Shown piece by piece: positions 16,925 through 25,870 of a DNA stretch of 47,064 nucleotides; position 1 is the stretch's first letter; each line of letters opens with the position of its first letter. The notes under the pieces are model-generated. The model saw only the letters and a program-made list of their open reading frames with translations, made no database searches and had not been told where the DNA came from. The position numbers were made by a program, and so were the translations under genes. The DNA comes from Neobacillus thermocopriae (lineage in GTDB: Bacteria > Bacillota > Bacilli > Bacillales > Cytobacillaceae), in NCBI RefSeq assembly GCF_010975035.1, contig NZ_JAAIUV010000024.1, forward strand, positions 1-47,064, read 5' to 3'.

Positions 16925-17698
16925 ATGCATCGCGGTAAAGGTATGAAGTTTGTAGGTGATTCTCGCGTTTTAGCGCGTGAATCTCGAAAACCAATGCTTC
17001 CAAAGGACTACTCAGAGTACCCTGGCAAGACAGAGGCATTCTGGCCAAACTTTCTATTGAAAGAATGGATGATTGGGGCAGTATTCCTTGTTGGATTTTT
17101 ATGCCTAACAGTAGCACATCCAAGTCCGCTTGAACGGATAGCAGATCCTACAGATACAGGTTACATTCCATTACCAGACTGGTATTTCTTATTCTTATAT
17201 CAATTATTGAAGTATTCGTATGCGTCAGGTCCGTATACTGTTATCGGAGCTATGGTTATTCCAGGTCTTGCTTTTGGGGGATTATTATTGGCTCCATTTA
17301 TTGATCGTGGACCAGAGCGTAGAGCAAGCAAACGACCATTAGCTACTGGATTTATGCTTTTAGCTCTTGCTGCTATCACATTTTTGACTTGGCAATCTGT
17401 TGTAACACATGACTGGGAAGCGGCAAAACGCCAAGGTCAAATTGTGGAACAAGTAGAAATAGATAAGTCAAGTGAAGGCTATAAAATTGCTAGCGAAAAC
17501 ACTTGTGTTTCCTGTCATGGTGATAACCTTCAAGGTGGAGCTGGGGCACCGCCATTAACTAATACAGGTTTAAGTGCGGAAGAGATTGCAAAAATTGCCA
17601 AAGAAGGTAAAGGTTCAATGCCAGGCGGTATCTTTAAAGGCGATGATGAACAGCTTAAGAAGCTATCAGAATTCATTGCAGGCCTTGGTAAAGAATAA
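16925..17698 (+). CDS. qcrC: Menaquinol:cytochrome c reductase fused subunit IV / cytochrome c
   Basis: It combines the C-terminal half of cytochrome b (subunit IV) with a cytochrome c domain that passes electrons onward, the arrangement typical of Bacillus. The 257-residue product has membrane segments near 48-64, 105-125 and 140-157, the quinol-site PDWYF at 84-88, and a single covalent heme site Cys194-x-x-Cys197-His198 with Met232 (GSMPGG) as the likely axial ligand. ATG 16925 follows AAAGGAGGGGG. It is the last gene of the operon and is closed by a terminator. Confidence 0.97.
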   Translation: MHRGKGMKFVGDSRVLARESRKPMLPKDYSEYPGKTEAFWPNFLLKEWMIGAVFLVGFLCLTVAHPSPLERIADPTDTGYIPLPDWYFLFLYQLLKYSYASGPYTVIGAMVIPGLAFGGLLLAPFIDRGPERRASKRPLATGFMLLALAAITFLTWQSVVTHDWEAAKRQGQIVEQVEIDKSSEGYKIASENTCVSCHGDNLQGGAGAPPLTNTGLSAEEIAKIAKEGKGSMPGGIFKGDDEQLKKLSEFIAGLGKE

Positions 17699-17705
17699 AT
17701 TATTG

Positions 17706-17736
17706 TGAAAAGCTGACGAAATACGTCAGCTTTTTT
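17706..17736 (+). terminator. Terminator of the qcrABC operon
   Basis: AAAAGCTGACG pairs with CGTCAGCTTTTTT across an AAATA loop. Confidence 0.9.
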
Positions 17737-17783
17737 ATTAATAAGAATTAAAGTACTATTTTCAATTTGGAGAATGGTCTGTC

Positions 17784-17952
17784 GCAAGTGCCCAATCGGG
17801 TTAATGACTTCTCTCTTTGCTTGTGGTTAGTATCCAATTATATCCATCTCATCGGTTTTTTTCTCAGTGAAAGTGCTCCTCATGGAATACAGAAGTATAA
17901 GCATGACAAGACAAATAGAGAGAGCTTTTGGACGAGCCATATGGGCACTTGC
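17784..17952. repeat. Long imperfect inverted repeat between qcrC and ypjA
   Basis: Three nested blocks pair in order: GCAAGTGCCCA (17784-17794) with TGGGCACTTGC (17942-17952), CTCTCT (17811-17816) with AGAGAG (17917-17922), and CTTGT (17820-17824) with ACAAG (17906-17910). This gives an extended foldback of about 170 bases. No convincing gene lies inside; a short frame over 17882-17977 has no ribosome site. It could be a structured leader of ypjA, a small RNA or a decayed foldback element. Confidence 0.5.
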
Positions 17953-17993
17953 ACTTTTCTCATCTATTAGCAATTGACGAAAGGGGAGTCATT

Positions 17994-18587
17994 GTGCGCT
18001 CAATCTATCCGCTCTTAGCAAATCGGTCCATTCTTCAACTTTTATTAGTGATTAATATTGTTGGTACTGTTTATGGTTATTATTGGTATGGTTGGCAGCT
18101 AAAAGAGACACCATGGATTTTTCTTGCTTTTGTACCGGACAGTCCGACAGCAAGTTTGTTTTTTTTACTTGTACTATTAGCCTTTCTATTGAATAAATGT
18201 TGGCCATTGATTGAGGCTTTGGCGATAGTTACACTGTTTAAGTATGGCATTTGGGCAGTAGTCATGAACATCCTTGTCTTTATTGTTCAAGGAGAATTGG
18301 ATTGGGCTGGCTATATGTTAATTGGCTCACATCTTGCTATGGCTGTTCAGGGTATATTATATGCCCCATTTTACCGTTTTAGACTGAGGCATTTGGTGAT
18401 TGCTGGAATATGGACACTTCACAATGATGTAATCGATTATGTTTTTTTAATGCTTCCAAAATATCATATGCTTGATCAATTTATTCCACAAATAGGCTAT
18501 TTTACTTTCTGGCTGTCGATTGTTTCAATCGGTTTGGCCTATTACTGTTGCATTCGTGTAAATAGTTTAAAGCTTGATTTAAATTAA
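17994..18587 (+). CDS. ypjA: YpjA family membrane protein (DUF1405)
   Basis: A 197-residue integral membrane protein of unknown function. Hydrophobic segments include LQLLLVINIVGTVYGYYWYG, ASLFFLLVLLAFLL, IVTLFKYGIWAVVMNILVFI, and two more towards the C-terminus. The GTG start at 17994 (MRSIYPLLANRS) follows AAGGGGAG and matches the start of B. subtilis YpjA; an in-frame ATG 22 codons upstream has no ribosome site. It sits between qcrC and ypjB as in B. subtilis. The conserved NxxGTxYGYxWY pattern near the N-terminus is typical of the family. Confidence 0.88.
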   Translation: MRSIYPLLANRSILQLLLVINIVGTVYGYYWYGWQLKETPWIFLAFVPDSPTASLFFLLVLLAFLLNKCWPLIEALAIVTLFKYGIWAVVMNILVFIVQGELDWAGYMLIGSHLAMAVQGILYAPFYRFRLRHLVIAGIWTLHNDVIDYVFLMLPKYHMLDQFIPQIGYFTFWLSIVSIGLAYYCCIRVNSLKLDLN

Positions 18588-18645
18588 TGGTCTAACCTTG
18601 TCCACCCTTTCATACATTTTAATAGTAAAGAAAGGGGGACAAGAT

Positions 18646-19440
18646 GTGAAACTGAGGCAGTTCCTTTTATTTGTCATGATTATTCTACTTATTCCATTTT
18701 CAGTATATGCAGAGACACAAACACCGCTGGAGAAACTAGATGATATATCAGATGAAGCTCTCCAAATGGTTAAATTTCATAGATATGAAGATGCGAAAAA
18801 ATTGCTAGAATATTTTTCTGATCAATTTCAAATATTTACAGGATCAACGCAGCCTTTATCTGTGGATGAGGTAAGAATTATTCATACTTCGCATGATGAG
18901 GCAATGGAAGCTGCAGTAAGTTCTGATATGAAACATGAGGAGCGAATTCAGAAATTAACTAAATTCCGTCTTGTCATGGATGCCATCGCTACCAGTCATC
19001 AGCCTTTATGGACAGAGATGGAAAATCAAATTATGACTACATTTCATCAAGCAAAACAAGCTGCACGTAATGGTGATTCATCGCATTTTCATTCGAAATT
19101 TAATCAATTTCTATCCCTTTATAATATCATATACCCTAGTATGAAAATTGACGTACCGGTGGAAAATATACAAAGATTAGATGCACGAATCAAATTTATC
19201 GATGAATATCGTTCAGAAGTATTGAATAATTTAGACGGTCAGCAGGAGCTTGATAAGCTAGACTCCGATTTAAAAAATCTTTTTGCTAACATTGAAGATG
19301 ATGAGGCCGATCCATCTTTATGGTGGGTAATCATTTCAACAGGTAGTATTATAATCATGACCCTATCCTATGTAGGCTGGAGAAAATATCAAGGTGAAAA
19401 GGAATTGAGAAAAGATCGGTCAAGGGAGCATAAAGATTGA
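18646..19440 (+). CDS. ypjB: Sporulation-associated membrane protein YpjB
   Basis: A 264-residue protein matching YpjB in size and layout. It has a signal peptide (MKLRQFLLFVMIILLIPFSVYAET), a helical extracytoplasmic region, and one C-terminal membrane segment near residues 225-243 (WWVIISTGSIIIMTLSYVGW) followed by a charged tail. The GTG start at 18646 follows AAAGGGGG; the 16-codon in-frame extension upstream is rejected because it would destroy the signal peptide. The family is annotated as sporulation-linked but its molecular role is not known to me. Confidence 0.88.
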   Translation: MKLRQFLLFVMIILLIPFSVYAETQTPLEKLDDISDEALQMVKFHRYEDAKKLLEYFSDQFQIFTGSTQPLSVDEVRIIHTSHDEAMEAAVSSDMKHEERIQKLTKFRLVMDAIATSHQPLWTEMENQIMTTFHQAKQAARNGDSSHFHSKFNQFLSLYNIIYPSMKIDVPVENIQRLDARIKFIDEYRSEVLNNLDGQQELDKLDSDLKNLFANIEDDEADPSLWWVIISTGSIIIMTLSYVGWRKYQGEKELRKDRSREHKD

Positions 19441-19498
19441 GACGTCAATTCGGTATCCAGCTGGATCGTCATCAAGGGCTGAATAGGAGGTTTCAATA

Positions 19499-20179
19499 AT
19501 GGGATTTTTGTTATATTTTGCTTTAATTGTTCTAATACCTTTATGGGCACAATTTAGGGTGAAAAGTACGTATGCTAAATACTCTCGAGTCCCTTCCTCT
19601 ACCTATCGAACAGGCGCTGAAGTTGCTCGAGAAATTTTGAATGCTAATGGTCTATATCATGTGAATGTAGAACAGGGACATGGTTATTTAAGTGACCATT
19701 ATGATCCACGTTCCAAAACTGTTCGACTTTCGCCAGAAAATTATCATGGACATTCCATCGCTGCTGCTGCTGTTGCAGCGCATGAAGTCGGACATGCAAT
19801 TCAGGATGCAGAGGGATATGCATTTTTACGCTTTAGACATGCCCTTGTCCCTGTAGCCAATTTAGGTTCAAATGTTTCTTGGATATTAATTATGATTGGT
19901 ATTTTTGCTCAGTTGAGTGGGATGTTATTATTAGGAATCATTTTTATGGCGGCAGCTGTGCTTTTTCAAGTGATTACATTACCAGTTGAATTTAATGCCT
20001 CAAATCGGGCAATGAATCAAGTAGTATCTTTAGGACTAGTGGCAAATAAAGAAGAAGGGGAAGCGAGAAAAGTGCTGAATGCCGCGGCACTAACGTATGT
20101 AGCCGCAGCTGCTGTAGCTGTACTTGAATTATTAAGATTAGTTCTTATATACACCGGAATGACTCGGAGTGAAGATTAA
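19499..20179 (+). CDS. YugP-type membrane zinc metallopeptidase
   Basis: A 226-residue membrane protein of the YugP family (neutral zinc metallopeptidase). The zinc motif is HEVGH at 95-99 with catalytic Glu96; membrane segments lie at about 3-18, 125-145, 145-165 and 200-220. The ribosome site TAGGAGG precedes ATG 19499. In B. subtilis yugP is elsewhere, so this is a different arrangement or a second paralogue inserted between ypjB and ypjC. Substrates are unknown. A shared terminator separates it from the convergent ypjC. Confidence 0.88.
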   Translation: MGFLLYFALIVLIPLWAQFRVKSTYAKYSRVPSSTYRTGAEVAREILNANGLYHVNVEQGHGYLSDHYDPRSKTVRLSPENYHGHSIAAAAVAAHEVGHAIQDAEGYAFLRFRHALVPVANLGSNVSWILIMIGIFAQLSGMLLLGIIFMAAAVLFQVITLPVEFNASNRAMNQVVSLGLVANKEEGEARKVLNAAALTYVAAAAVAVLELLRLVLIYTGMTRSED

Positions 20180-20210
20180 AAAAGCAATGTCAATCGACAT
20201 TGCTTTTTTT
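20178..20210. terminator. Bidirectional terminator between the peptidase gene and ypjC
   Basis: AAAAAAGCAATGTC and GACATTGCTTTTTT pair around AATC, with T runs in both directions. It overlaps the ypjC stop codon. Confidence 0.9.
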
Positions 20211-21081
20211 AATCGGTAATCGGCATTTTATTTTCATCAAGTGTAAAACCTTCACCTTGAACATCGTGTACGACAGAAATTGATACGAATGCATGTGGAT
20301 CAATGGAAGTAATGATATTCTTTAAACGGGTGAGTTCGTTTTTAGCCACAACACAATATAATACATCCTTATCATTTTTTGTATAGGAGCCATATCCTCT
20401 TAGGGCAGTTACCCCTCTCTCCATGTCTTTCATAATCTTTTGTGCAATATCTTCATTTTTCTCCGAAATGATTAAGGCGCCTCTTGCTGTATAGGCGCCC
20501 TCCTGAATAAAGTCAATGACTCGAGCTCCAACAAATACCGCAACAAGTGTATACATAGCTTCTTTATATTCTAAATATGTAAGTAAAGATAGCGTGATTA
20601 CAGCGGTATCAAATATAAGCATGGTCTTTCCGATATTCCAGCCAACGTATTTTTGTACGAGTCTGGCGATAATATCTACCCCGCCTGTTGTACCACCAAA
20701 CCGAAAAATGATTCCTAATCCTATTCCGGCAAAAACACCCGCAAAAAGAGCTGCCAATGTTAAATCATCTTTTAAAGGCATCTTAATAGTATACCGTTGA
20801 AAAATCCAAAGAAAAATAGAGACACTCATTGTTCCAATTATAGTATATAAAAAAACATTTCTTCCAAGGAGTTTCCAACCAATTAAAAATAATGGAATAT
20901 TCAAAAGCAGATTCGTGTAAGATGGATCAAAATTCCATAAAAAGTATAGTAATAATGTAATTCCTGTAAATCCACCTTCTGCCAGTTTGTTTTGCATATT
21001 GAAATGGACAAGTCCAAAGGAAAAAACAGCCGCTCCTAAAAGAATAAAAAATATATTTTTAACCTTCATTCCAAATATCAT
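20209..21081 (-). CDS. ypjC: YitT-family membrane protein YpjC (DUF2179)
   Basis: A 290-residue protein of the YitT/DUF2179 family. It has five or six membrane helices in the first 200 residues (for example FFILLGAAVFSFGLVHF and GGTTGGVDIIARLV between helices 4 and 5) and a C-terminal soluble DUF2179 domain with the VTALRGYGSYTKNDKDVLYCVV pattern. Function is unknown; transport has been suggested for the family. The second of two neighbouring ATGs (21081) is chosen because GAGGAGGA would be too close to the first (21087). It is transcribed against its neighbours. Confidence 0.9.
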   Translation of the reverse strand: MIFGMKVKNIFFILLGAAVFSFGLVHFNMQNKLAEGGFTGITLLLYFLWNFDPSYTNLLLNIPLFLIGWKLLGRNVFLYTIIGTMSVSIFLWIFQRYTIKMPLKDDLTLAALFAGVFAGIGLGIIFRFGGTTGGVDIIARLVQKYVGWNIGKTMLIFDTAVITLSLLTYLEYKEAMYTLVAVFVGARVIDFIQEGAYTARGALIISEKNEDIAQKIMKDMERGVTALRGYGSYTKNDKDVLYCVVAKNELTRLKNIITSIDPHAFVSISVVHDVQGEGFTLDENKMPITD

Positions 21082-21243
21082 AATCATTCCTCCTCTTCCA
21101 TATTTTCTCTTTCATGGCGGAAATTATTATATCGAATAAAAGGAATAAGAGCAATCTGTGAGAAAAGGTTTACTGAAACGAAAACATTTGTAAATCCTAT
21201 ATTTTTTAGCTAACATGTAAATAGATTTTTTAGCGGGGTGATA

Positions 21244-21594
21244 ATGGTGGCGAAGGAGAAATCCATGAAAGAACTTCAAAAAGAAGTAGATGAATATATT
21301 AGCCAATTTAAAGAGGGATATTTCAGCCCCTTGGCAATGCTTGCTAGACTTACAGAGGAACTAGGGGAGCTTGCTAGAGAAATAAATCATTACTATGGTG
21401 AAAAACCGAAGAAGTCTACAGAAGAGGAGAAGGCTATTGAAGAGGAGCTCGGTGACCTCCTTTTCGTCCTAATCTGTCTTGCAAATTCTTTGCAGATTGA
21501 TTTAGAAGAAGCACATGATCTAGTAATGAACAAATTTAGAACTAGAGATAAAAATAGGTGGACGAGAAAAACTCAGGAAGATAGGAGTGTATAG
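21244..21594 (+). CDS. ypjD: MazG-like nucleotide pyrophosphohydrolase YpjD
   Basis: A 116-residue all-alpha NTP pyrophosphatase of the MazG superfamily. It has the magnesium-binding [10 protein letters not shown] and, further on, [16 protein letters not shown], the two helices that form the metal site. It probably hydrolyses non-canonical or excess nucleoside triphosphates. The ATG at 21244 is supported by GGGGTGAT; GTG 21238 falls inside that ribosome site. The dapB start follows one base after the stop, so the pair is cotranscribed as in B. subtilis. Confidence 0.92.
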   Translation: MVAKEKSMKELQKEVDEYISQFKEGYFSPLAMLARLTEELGELAREINHYYGEKPKKSTEEEKAIEEELGDLLFVLICLANSLQIDLEEAHDLVMNKFRTRDKNRWTRKTQEDRSV

Positions 21595-21595
21595 G

Positions 21596-22402
21596 ATGGA
21601 AACGATTAAAATCATTATTGCCGGTCCACGTGGTCGAATGGGTAGTGAAGCAGTAAAACTGGTAGAGAACACAGAACATTTTGAGTTAATCGCTGCAGTA
21701 GACTATAAACATGACGGGATGATGCTGAGTGATTTACCAGGATTTCAATCCATTATACATAGCGTACCAGTCTTTTCGGATATAGAAAAATGTCTCCAGT
21801 ACGTCAAAGCAGATGTGTTAATTGATTTAACTACACCGGAAGTTGGAATGTACCATGCAAAAACAGCCCTTGAATATAATGTTCGCCCTGTTGTGGGAAC
21901 AACCGGATTTACGAAGGAAGATTTGGAAGAACTAGAACGTATTTGTAATGAAAAAGAATTAGGATGTATTATTGCCCCAAACTTTGCAATCGGAGCCATT
22001 CTAATGATGAAATTCTCACAAATGGCGGCAAAATATTTTAATGATGTGGAGATTATTGAGCTACATCATGATCAAAAGTTAGATGCTCCTTCCGGTACTG
22101 CCGTTAAAACAGCTGAGATGATTTCAGCAGTGAGGGAACGAAAGAAGCAAGGTCATCCTAACGAGAAGGAAACAATCGATGGGGCAAGAGGTGCATTGTA
22201 TGATGGAATGCATATTCATTCTGTTCGTTTGCCTGGTTTAATTGCCCATCAACAGGTTTTATTCGGAGCTGATGGACAAACCTTAACAATTCGTCATGAT
22301 TCCTATCACCGGGGCTCCTTTATGTCAGGGATCAAGATTGCAGTGGAAACGGTCGTAAAAAACAATCGTTTTGTCTATGGGCTTGAAAATATATTAGATT
22401 AG
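21596..22402 (+). CDS. dapB: 4-hydroxy-tetrahydrodipicolinate reductase
   Basis: It reduces the product of DapA with NAD(P)H on the path to diaminopimelate and lysine, and to dipicolinate in sporulating cells. The 268-residue protein has the nucleotide-binding [12 protein letters not shown] loop near the start, VVGTTGF, and the catalytic [15 protein letters not shown] segment. ATG 21596 follows ATAGGAG; three in-frame upstream codons including another ATG are less well placed. It is 11 bases upstream of mgsA. Confidence 0.97.
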   Translation: METIKIIIAGPRGRMGSEAVKLVENTEHFELIAAVDYKHDGMMLSDLPGFQSIIHSVPVFSDIEKCLQYVKADVLIDLTTPEVGMYHAKTALEYNVRPVVGTTGFTKEDLEELERICNEKELGCIIAPNFAIGAILMMKFSQMAAKYFNDVEIIELHHDQKLDAPSGTAVKTAEMISAVRERKKQGHPNEKETIDGARGALYDGMHIHSVRLPGLIAHQQVLFGADGQTLTIRHDSYHRGSFMSGIKIAVETVVKNNRFVYGLENILD

Positions 22403-22413
22403 GAGTCAATTAT

Positions 22414-22833
22414 ATGAATATTGCATTAATTGCTCATGATAAGAAGAAAAATGATTTGGTACAATTTGTAACTGCCTATCAGAATATTTTTTCCAAGCAT
22501 ACATTATTTGCAACAGGAACGACAGGTCATAGAATTAGTGAGGCAACTGGTTTACCTATTACTCGATTCCAATCAGGTCCACTCGGGGGCGATCAGGAAA
22601 TAGGCGCAATGATTGCAAAAAATCAAATGGATGCCGTTTTCTTTTTCCGCGATCCCTTAACTGCCCAGCCACATGAGCCAGATGTAACGGCTTTAGTTCG
22701 CTTATGTGATGTTTATTCTATTCCACTAGCTACAAATATGGGGACGGCGGAGTTATTAATTAGAGGAATGGAATTAGGTATGCTTGATTGGAGAAATGTT
22801 ATAAAAGAAAATGGTGAGGTTAATGAAGGATAA
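22414..22833 (+). CDS. mgsA: Methylglyoxal synthase
   Basis: It converts dihydroxyacetone phosphate to methylglyoxal, an overflow route of glycolysis. The 139-residue product has the family start [13 protein letters not shown], the phosphate-binding ATGTTGHRI, the catalytic [11 protein letters not shown] segment and [14 protein letters not shown]. The ribosome site AGGAG overlaps the dapB stop. It lies beside the bacillithiol genes; bacillithiol is the thiol that takes part in methylglyoxal detoxification in Bacillus, so the neighbourhood makes functional sense. Its 3' end overlaps the bshB1 start. Confidence 0.97.
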   Translation: MNIALIAHDKKKNDLVQFVTAYQNIFSKHTLFATGTTGHRISEATGLPITRFQSGPLGGDQEIGAMIAKNQMDAVFFFRDPLTAQPHEPDVTALVRLCDVYSIPLATNMGTAELLIRGMELGMLDWRNVIKENGEVNEG

Positions 22834-23530
22834 TTCTTTACATATACTTGCTTTTGGAGCCCATGCCGATGATGTTGAAATTGGCATGGCAGGCACCATT
22901 GCAAAATATGTCTCGAAAGGAATGCGTGTAGGAATTTGTGATTTAACGGATGCTGAGCTTTCTTCAAATGGGACTGTATCATTAAGAAAAGAAGAAGCTA
23001 CTCGCGCCTCGGAAATATTGGGAGTATCCATGAGAACTTCACTTAGTTTTCCAGATAGGGGATTATATATTAAGGATGAATACATAAGAAAAATTGCAAA
23101 TATCATTCGAATTTATAAGCCGAAGGTGGTATTTGCACCTTATTACGAAGACCGTCATCCCGATCATGGGAATGGTGCCCGCCTAGTTGAAGAAGCTGTT
23201 TTTTCTGCAGGAATAAAAAAATTTCAAACAGATTTCAATGAACCGCATCGGGTCGAAAGAATTTATTTTTATATGATAAATGGTTTCCATAAACCGGATT
23301 TTACAATTGATATTACACAATTTATTGATAAAAAGTTAGCTGCTTTAAGAGCATATAAAAGTCAATTTGTACTGACTGATGACAGTGTTCAAACTCCTCT
23401 TGTAAATGGATATATAGAAACAGTGGAAGCGAGAGAAAGAATGTTTGGCAAACTAGTCGGCACAACTTTTGCTGAAGGTTTTAAAACAAAAGTTCCAATT
23501 CTTTTGGAGCATGATTTGATAGGAGAATAA
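22823..23530 (+). CDS. bshB1: Bacillithiol N-acetylglucosaminylmalate deacetylase
   Basis: It removes the acetyl group from GlcNAc-malate, the second step of bacillithiol synthesis. The 235-residue LmbE-type protein carries the zinc motif [10 protein letters not shown] near the start and [15 protein letters not shown] at about residue 110. The ATG at 22823 follows GGTGAGGT; an ATG four codons earlier lies at that ribosome site. It overlaps mgsA by 11 bases and is followed three bases later by bshA. Confidence 0.96.
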   Translation: MKDNSLHILAFGAHADDVEIGMAGTIAKYVSKGMRVGICDLTDAELSSNGTVSLRKEEATRASEILGVSMRTSLSFPDRGLYIKDEYIRKIANIIRIYKPKVVFAPYYEDRHPDHGNGARLVEEAVFSAGIKKFQTDFNEPHRVERIYFYMINGFHKPDFTIDITQFIDKKLAALRAYKSQFVLTDDSVQTPLVNGYIETVEARERMFGKLVGTTFAEGFKTKVPILLEHDLIGE

Positions 23531-23533
23531 CAT

Positions 23534-24661
23534 ATGAAAAAACTTAAAATTGGGATTACTTGCTATCCTACAGTGGGCGGTTCTGGTGTTGTGGCAACCG
23601 AATTGGGGAAAATGCTGGCGGAAAGGGGCCATGAAATACATTTTATTTCATCGAGTCTCCCTTTTCGTTTAAATAAAATCTATCATAATATTTATTATCA
23701 TCAAGTGGAGGTAAACCAATATTCTGTTTTTCAGTATCCGCCATATGACATTGCACTGGCAAGTAAGATGGCAGAAGTAGCTAATCGAGAAAAATTAGAT
23801 ATATTACATGTCCATTATGCTATTCCACATGCTGTCTGTGCTATATTAGCTAAACAAATGGCTGGCCGTGATTTAAAAATTGTTACAACACTACATGGTA
23901 CTGATATTACTGTCTTAGGATATGATCCATCACTTACTGAGGCAATTAAGTTTGGTATTGAAAAATCCGATATGGTTACAGCCGTTTCGAATGCTTTGGT
24001 TAAGGAGACCTTTGAATTAATCAATCCCGATAAACAGATAGAAACGATTTATAATTTTATTGATGATCGAATCTATCGAAAACGTGATGCGAACCATTTA
24101 AAAAAGCAATTTGGAATTAAGGAAGAAGAAAAAGTAATCATTCACGTATCCAATTTCCGTGCAGTTAAACGTGTATCAGACGTTGTTAAATCGTTTGCCA
24201 ATATTTCTGCTGTCATGCCGGCAAAATTGCTCTTGGTCGGAGATGGGCCCGAAATGACAATTGTTTGTAAAATGACTAAGCAGCTTGGATTAGAAGATCA
24301 AGTCATGTTTCTTGGAAAGCAAGAAAACTTGGAGGAATTATATTCAATCAGTGACTTAATGCTATTATTATCTGAAAAGGAAAGTTTTGGTCTTGCAGTA
24401 TTGGAGGCGATGGCTTGCGGTGTTCCTTGCATTGGAACAAATATTGGCGGAATACCGGAAGTTATTGAACACGGAAAAACGGGTTATATATGTGAATTAG
24501 GAGATATTGAGGATATTTCCAATAAAGCTATTGCTTTGTTGAATGATCTAAATTTACATCAGCAATTTTCAATGAATGCCCAAGAGGCAGTAGCATCAAG
24601 GTTTAAGACCGAACGAATTGTTGAACAATATGAAGAGCTATATTTTAAGCTTTTGAAATAA
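23534..24661 (+). CDS. bshA: N-acetyl-alpha-D-glucosaminyl L-malate synthase
   Basis: This GT4 glycosyltransferase joins UDP-GlcNAc and L-malate in the first step of bacillithiol synthesis. The 375-residue protein has the glycine-rich acceptor loop [14 protein letters not shown] near residue 13, the HGTDITVLG segment, and the GT4 donor-binding [16 protein letters not shown] with the two conserved Glu residues. The ribosome site AGGAGA precedes ATG 23534. With bshB1 directly upstream, two of the three bacillithiol steps are encoded here; bshC is not in the window. Confidence 0.97.
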   Translation: MKKLKIGITCYPTVGGSGVVATELGKMLAERGHEIHFISSSLPFRLNKIYHNIYYHQVEVNQYSVFQYPPYDIALASKMAEVANREKLDILHVHYAIPHAVCAILAKQMAGRDLKIVTTLHGTDITVLGYDPSLTEAIKFGIEKSDMVTAVSNALVKETFELINPDKQIETIYNFIDDRIYRKRDANHLKKQFGIKEEEKVIIHVSNFRAVKRVSDVVKSFANISAVMPAKLLLVGDGPEMTIVCKMTKQLGLEDQVMFLGKQENLEELYSISDLMLLLSEKESFGLAVLEAMACGVPCIGTNIGGIPEVIEHGKTGYICELGDIEDISNKAIALLNDLNLHQQFSMNAQEAVASRFKTERIVEQYEELYFKLLK

Positions 24662-24670
24662 GGTGAAATT

Positions 24671-25870
24671 ATGATTGAGCCCTTTTTATCGGCAATTCCT
24701 ATATTAAAAAAACTAGAAGATGCAGGTTTTGAAGCCTACTTTGTTGGTGGCTCTGTAAGGGATTATTTGTTAAATAAACCGATCAGTGATGTAGATATTG
24801 CTACATCGGCTACTCCCCAAGAAGTTAAGGCTATATTCCCGAAGTCAGTGGATATAGGAATTGAACATGGTACTGTTCTGATAATCCACAATCATCAATC
24901 TTATGAAGTAACAACTTTTAGAACGGAAGGGGAATATCAGGACTATCGCAGGCCGAAAGAAGTATCATTTATTCGTAACTTGACAGAAGACCTTGAACGA
25001 AGAGATTTTACTATGAATGCCATTGCGATGGACCGAAACGGAAGGTTAATTGATCCTTTTAACGGGCAGGAAGCAATTAAACAAAAAATAATAAAAACAG
25101 TTGGTCAAGCAACCGATCGTTTTCAGGAAGATGCTTTAAGAATGATGAGAGCTGTCCGCTTTGTCAGCCAGCTCTCCTTTCAAATTGAACAAGAAACGAT
25201 GAAGGCACTCACTCAACTTATTCCATTGCTTGAAAAAATAGCAGTTGAAAGGAAAAGAACAGAGTTTGAAAAGTTATTAATTGGCATTAATAGAAGAAAA
25301 GCAATTCAATTACTTCTTGAAACAAATTTAGTATCTTATTTACCGGGATTAAAAAGGCAAAACAAGCAAATAGAATTATTGCATACTTTTGAATGTGAGC
25401 ATCTTAATTTAAAAGAAATGTGGTCATTACTTTTATATTGTTTAAATCATAGCGGACGGTCTATTGAAACATTTTTAAGAGAATGGCGGCTGCCGGTAAA
25501 AGTAATAAAAGAGATAAAACAAATTATTTTATATTTAACAAAGCGGCTTGAACAGGAATGGACCGTCTATGATTTATTTTTAGCGGGAAGGTCCACCATT
25601 ACATCTGTAGAAAAGCTTTATTTAACTATAAATAGAATAAAAGAGGAACAATCAATTCAGTATTGGATTGATCAGTATGACCAACTTCCAATAAAAAATA
25701 GTAAAGAATTGGATGTAACTGGTAGTGATTTAATAGAGTGGTTCAAACAGCCAGGGGGGCCATGGGTAAAGGAATCATTGCTGAGGATCGAACGAGCTAT
25801 CATATTCCAAGAAGTTGAGAACGAAAAAAGAAAAATTAAGGAGTGGCTGATGAAGTGCAGTCAGAATTAA
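24671..25870 (+). CDS. cca: CCA-adding tRNA nucleotidyltransferase
   Basis: It adds or repairs the 3' CCA end of tRNAs. The 399-residue class II enzyme starts with the nucleotidyltransferase head FVGGSVRDYLLNKPISDVDIATSATP, whose DVD carries the catalytic aspartates. Next comes TFRTEGEYQDYRRP, the ERRDFTMNAIAMD base-selecting region, and FQEDALRMMRAVRF. ATG 24671 follows AAGGTGA. Its end overlaps birA by 16 bases. Confidence 0.97.
   Translation: MIEPFLSAIPILKKLEDAGFEAYFVGGSVRDYLLNKPISDVDIATSATPQEVKAIFPKSVDIGIEHGTVLIIHNHQSYEVTTFRTEGEYQDYRRPKEVSFIRNLTEDLERRDFTMNAIAMDRNGRLIDPFNGQEAIKQKIIKTVGQATDRFQEDALRMMRAVRFVSQLSFQIEQETMKALTQLIPLLEKIAVERKRTEFEKLLIGINRRKAIQLLLETNLVSYLPGLKRQNKQIELLHTFECEHLNLKEMWSLLLYCLNHSGRSIETFLREWRLPVKVIKEIKQIILYLTKRLEQEWTVYDLFLAGRSTITSVEKLYLTINRIKEEQSIQYWIDQYDQLPIKNSKELDVTGSDLIEWFKQPGGPWVKESLLRIERAIIFQEVENEKRKIKEWLMKCSQN

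Noticed and set aside
17767..17970. 67-codon frame between qcrC and ypjA
   Set aside because: No ribosome site, no conserved features, and it lies across the inverted repeat; ypjA starts further on at 17994.
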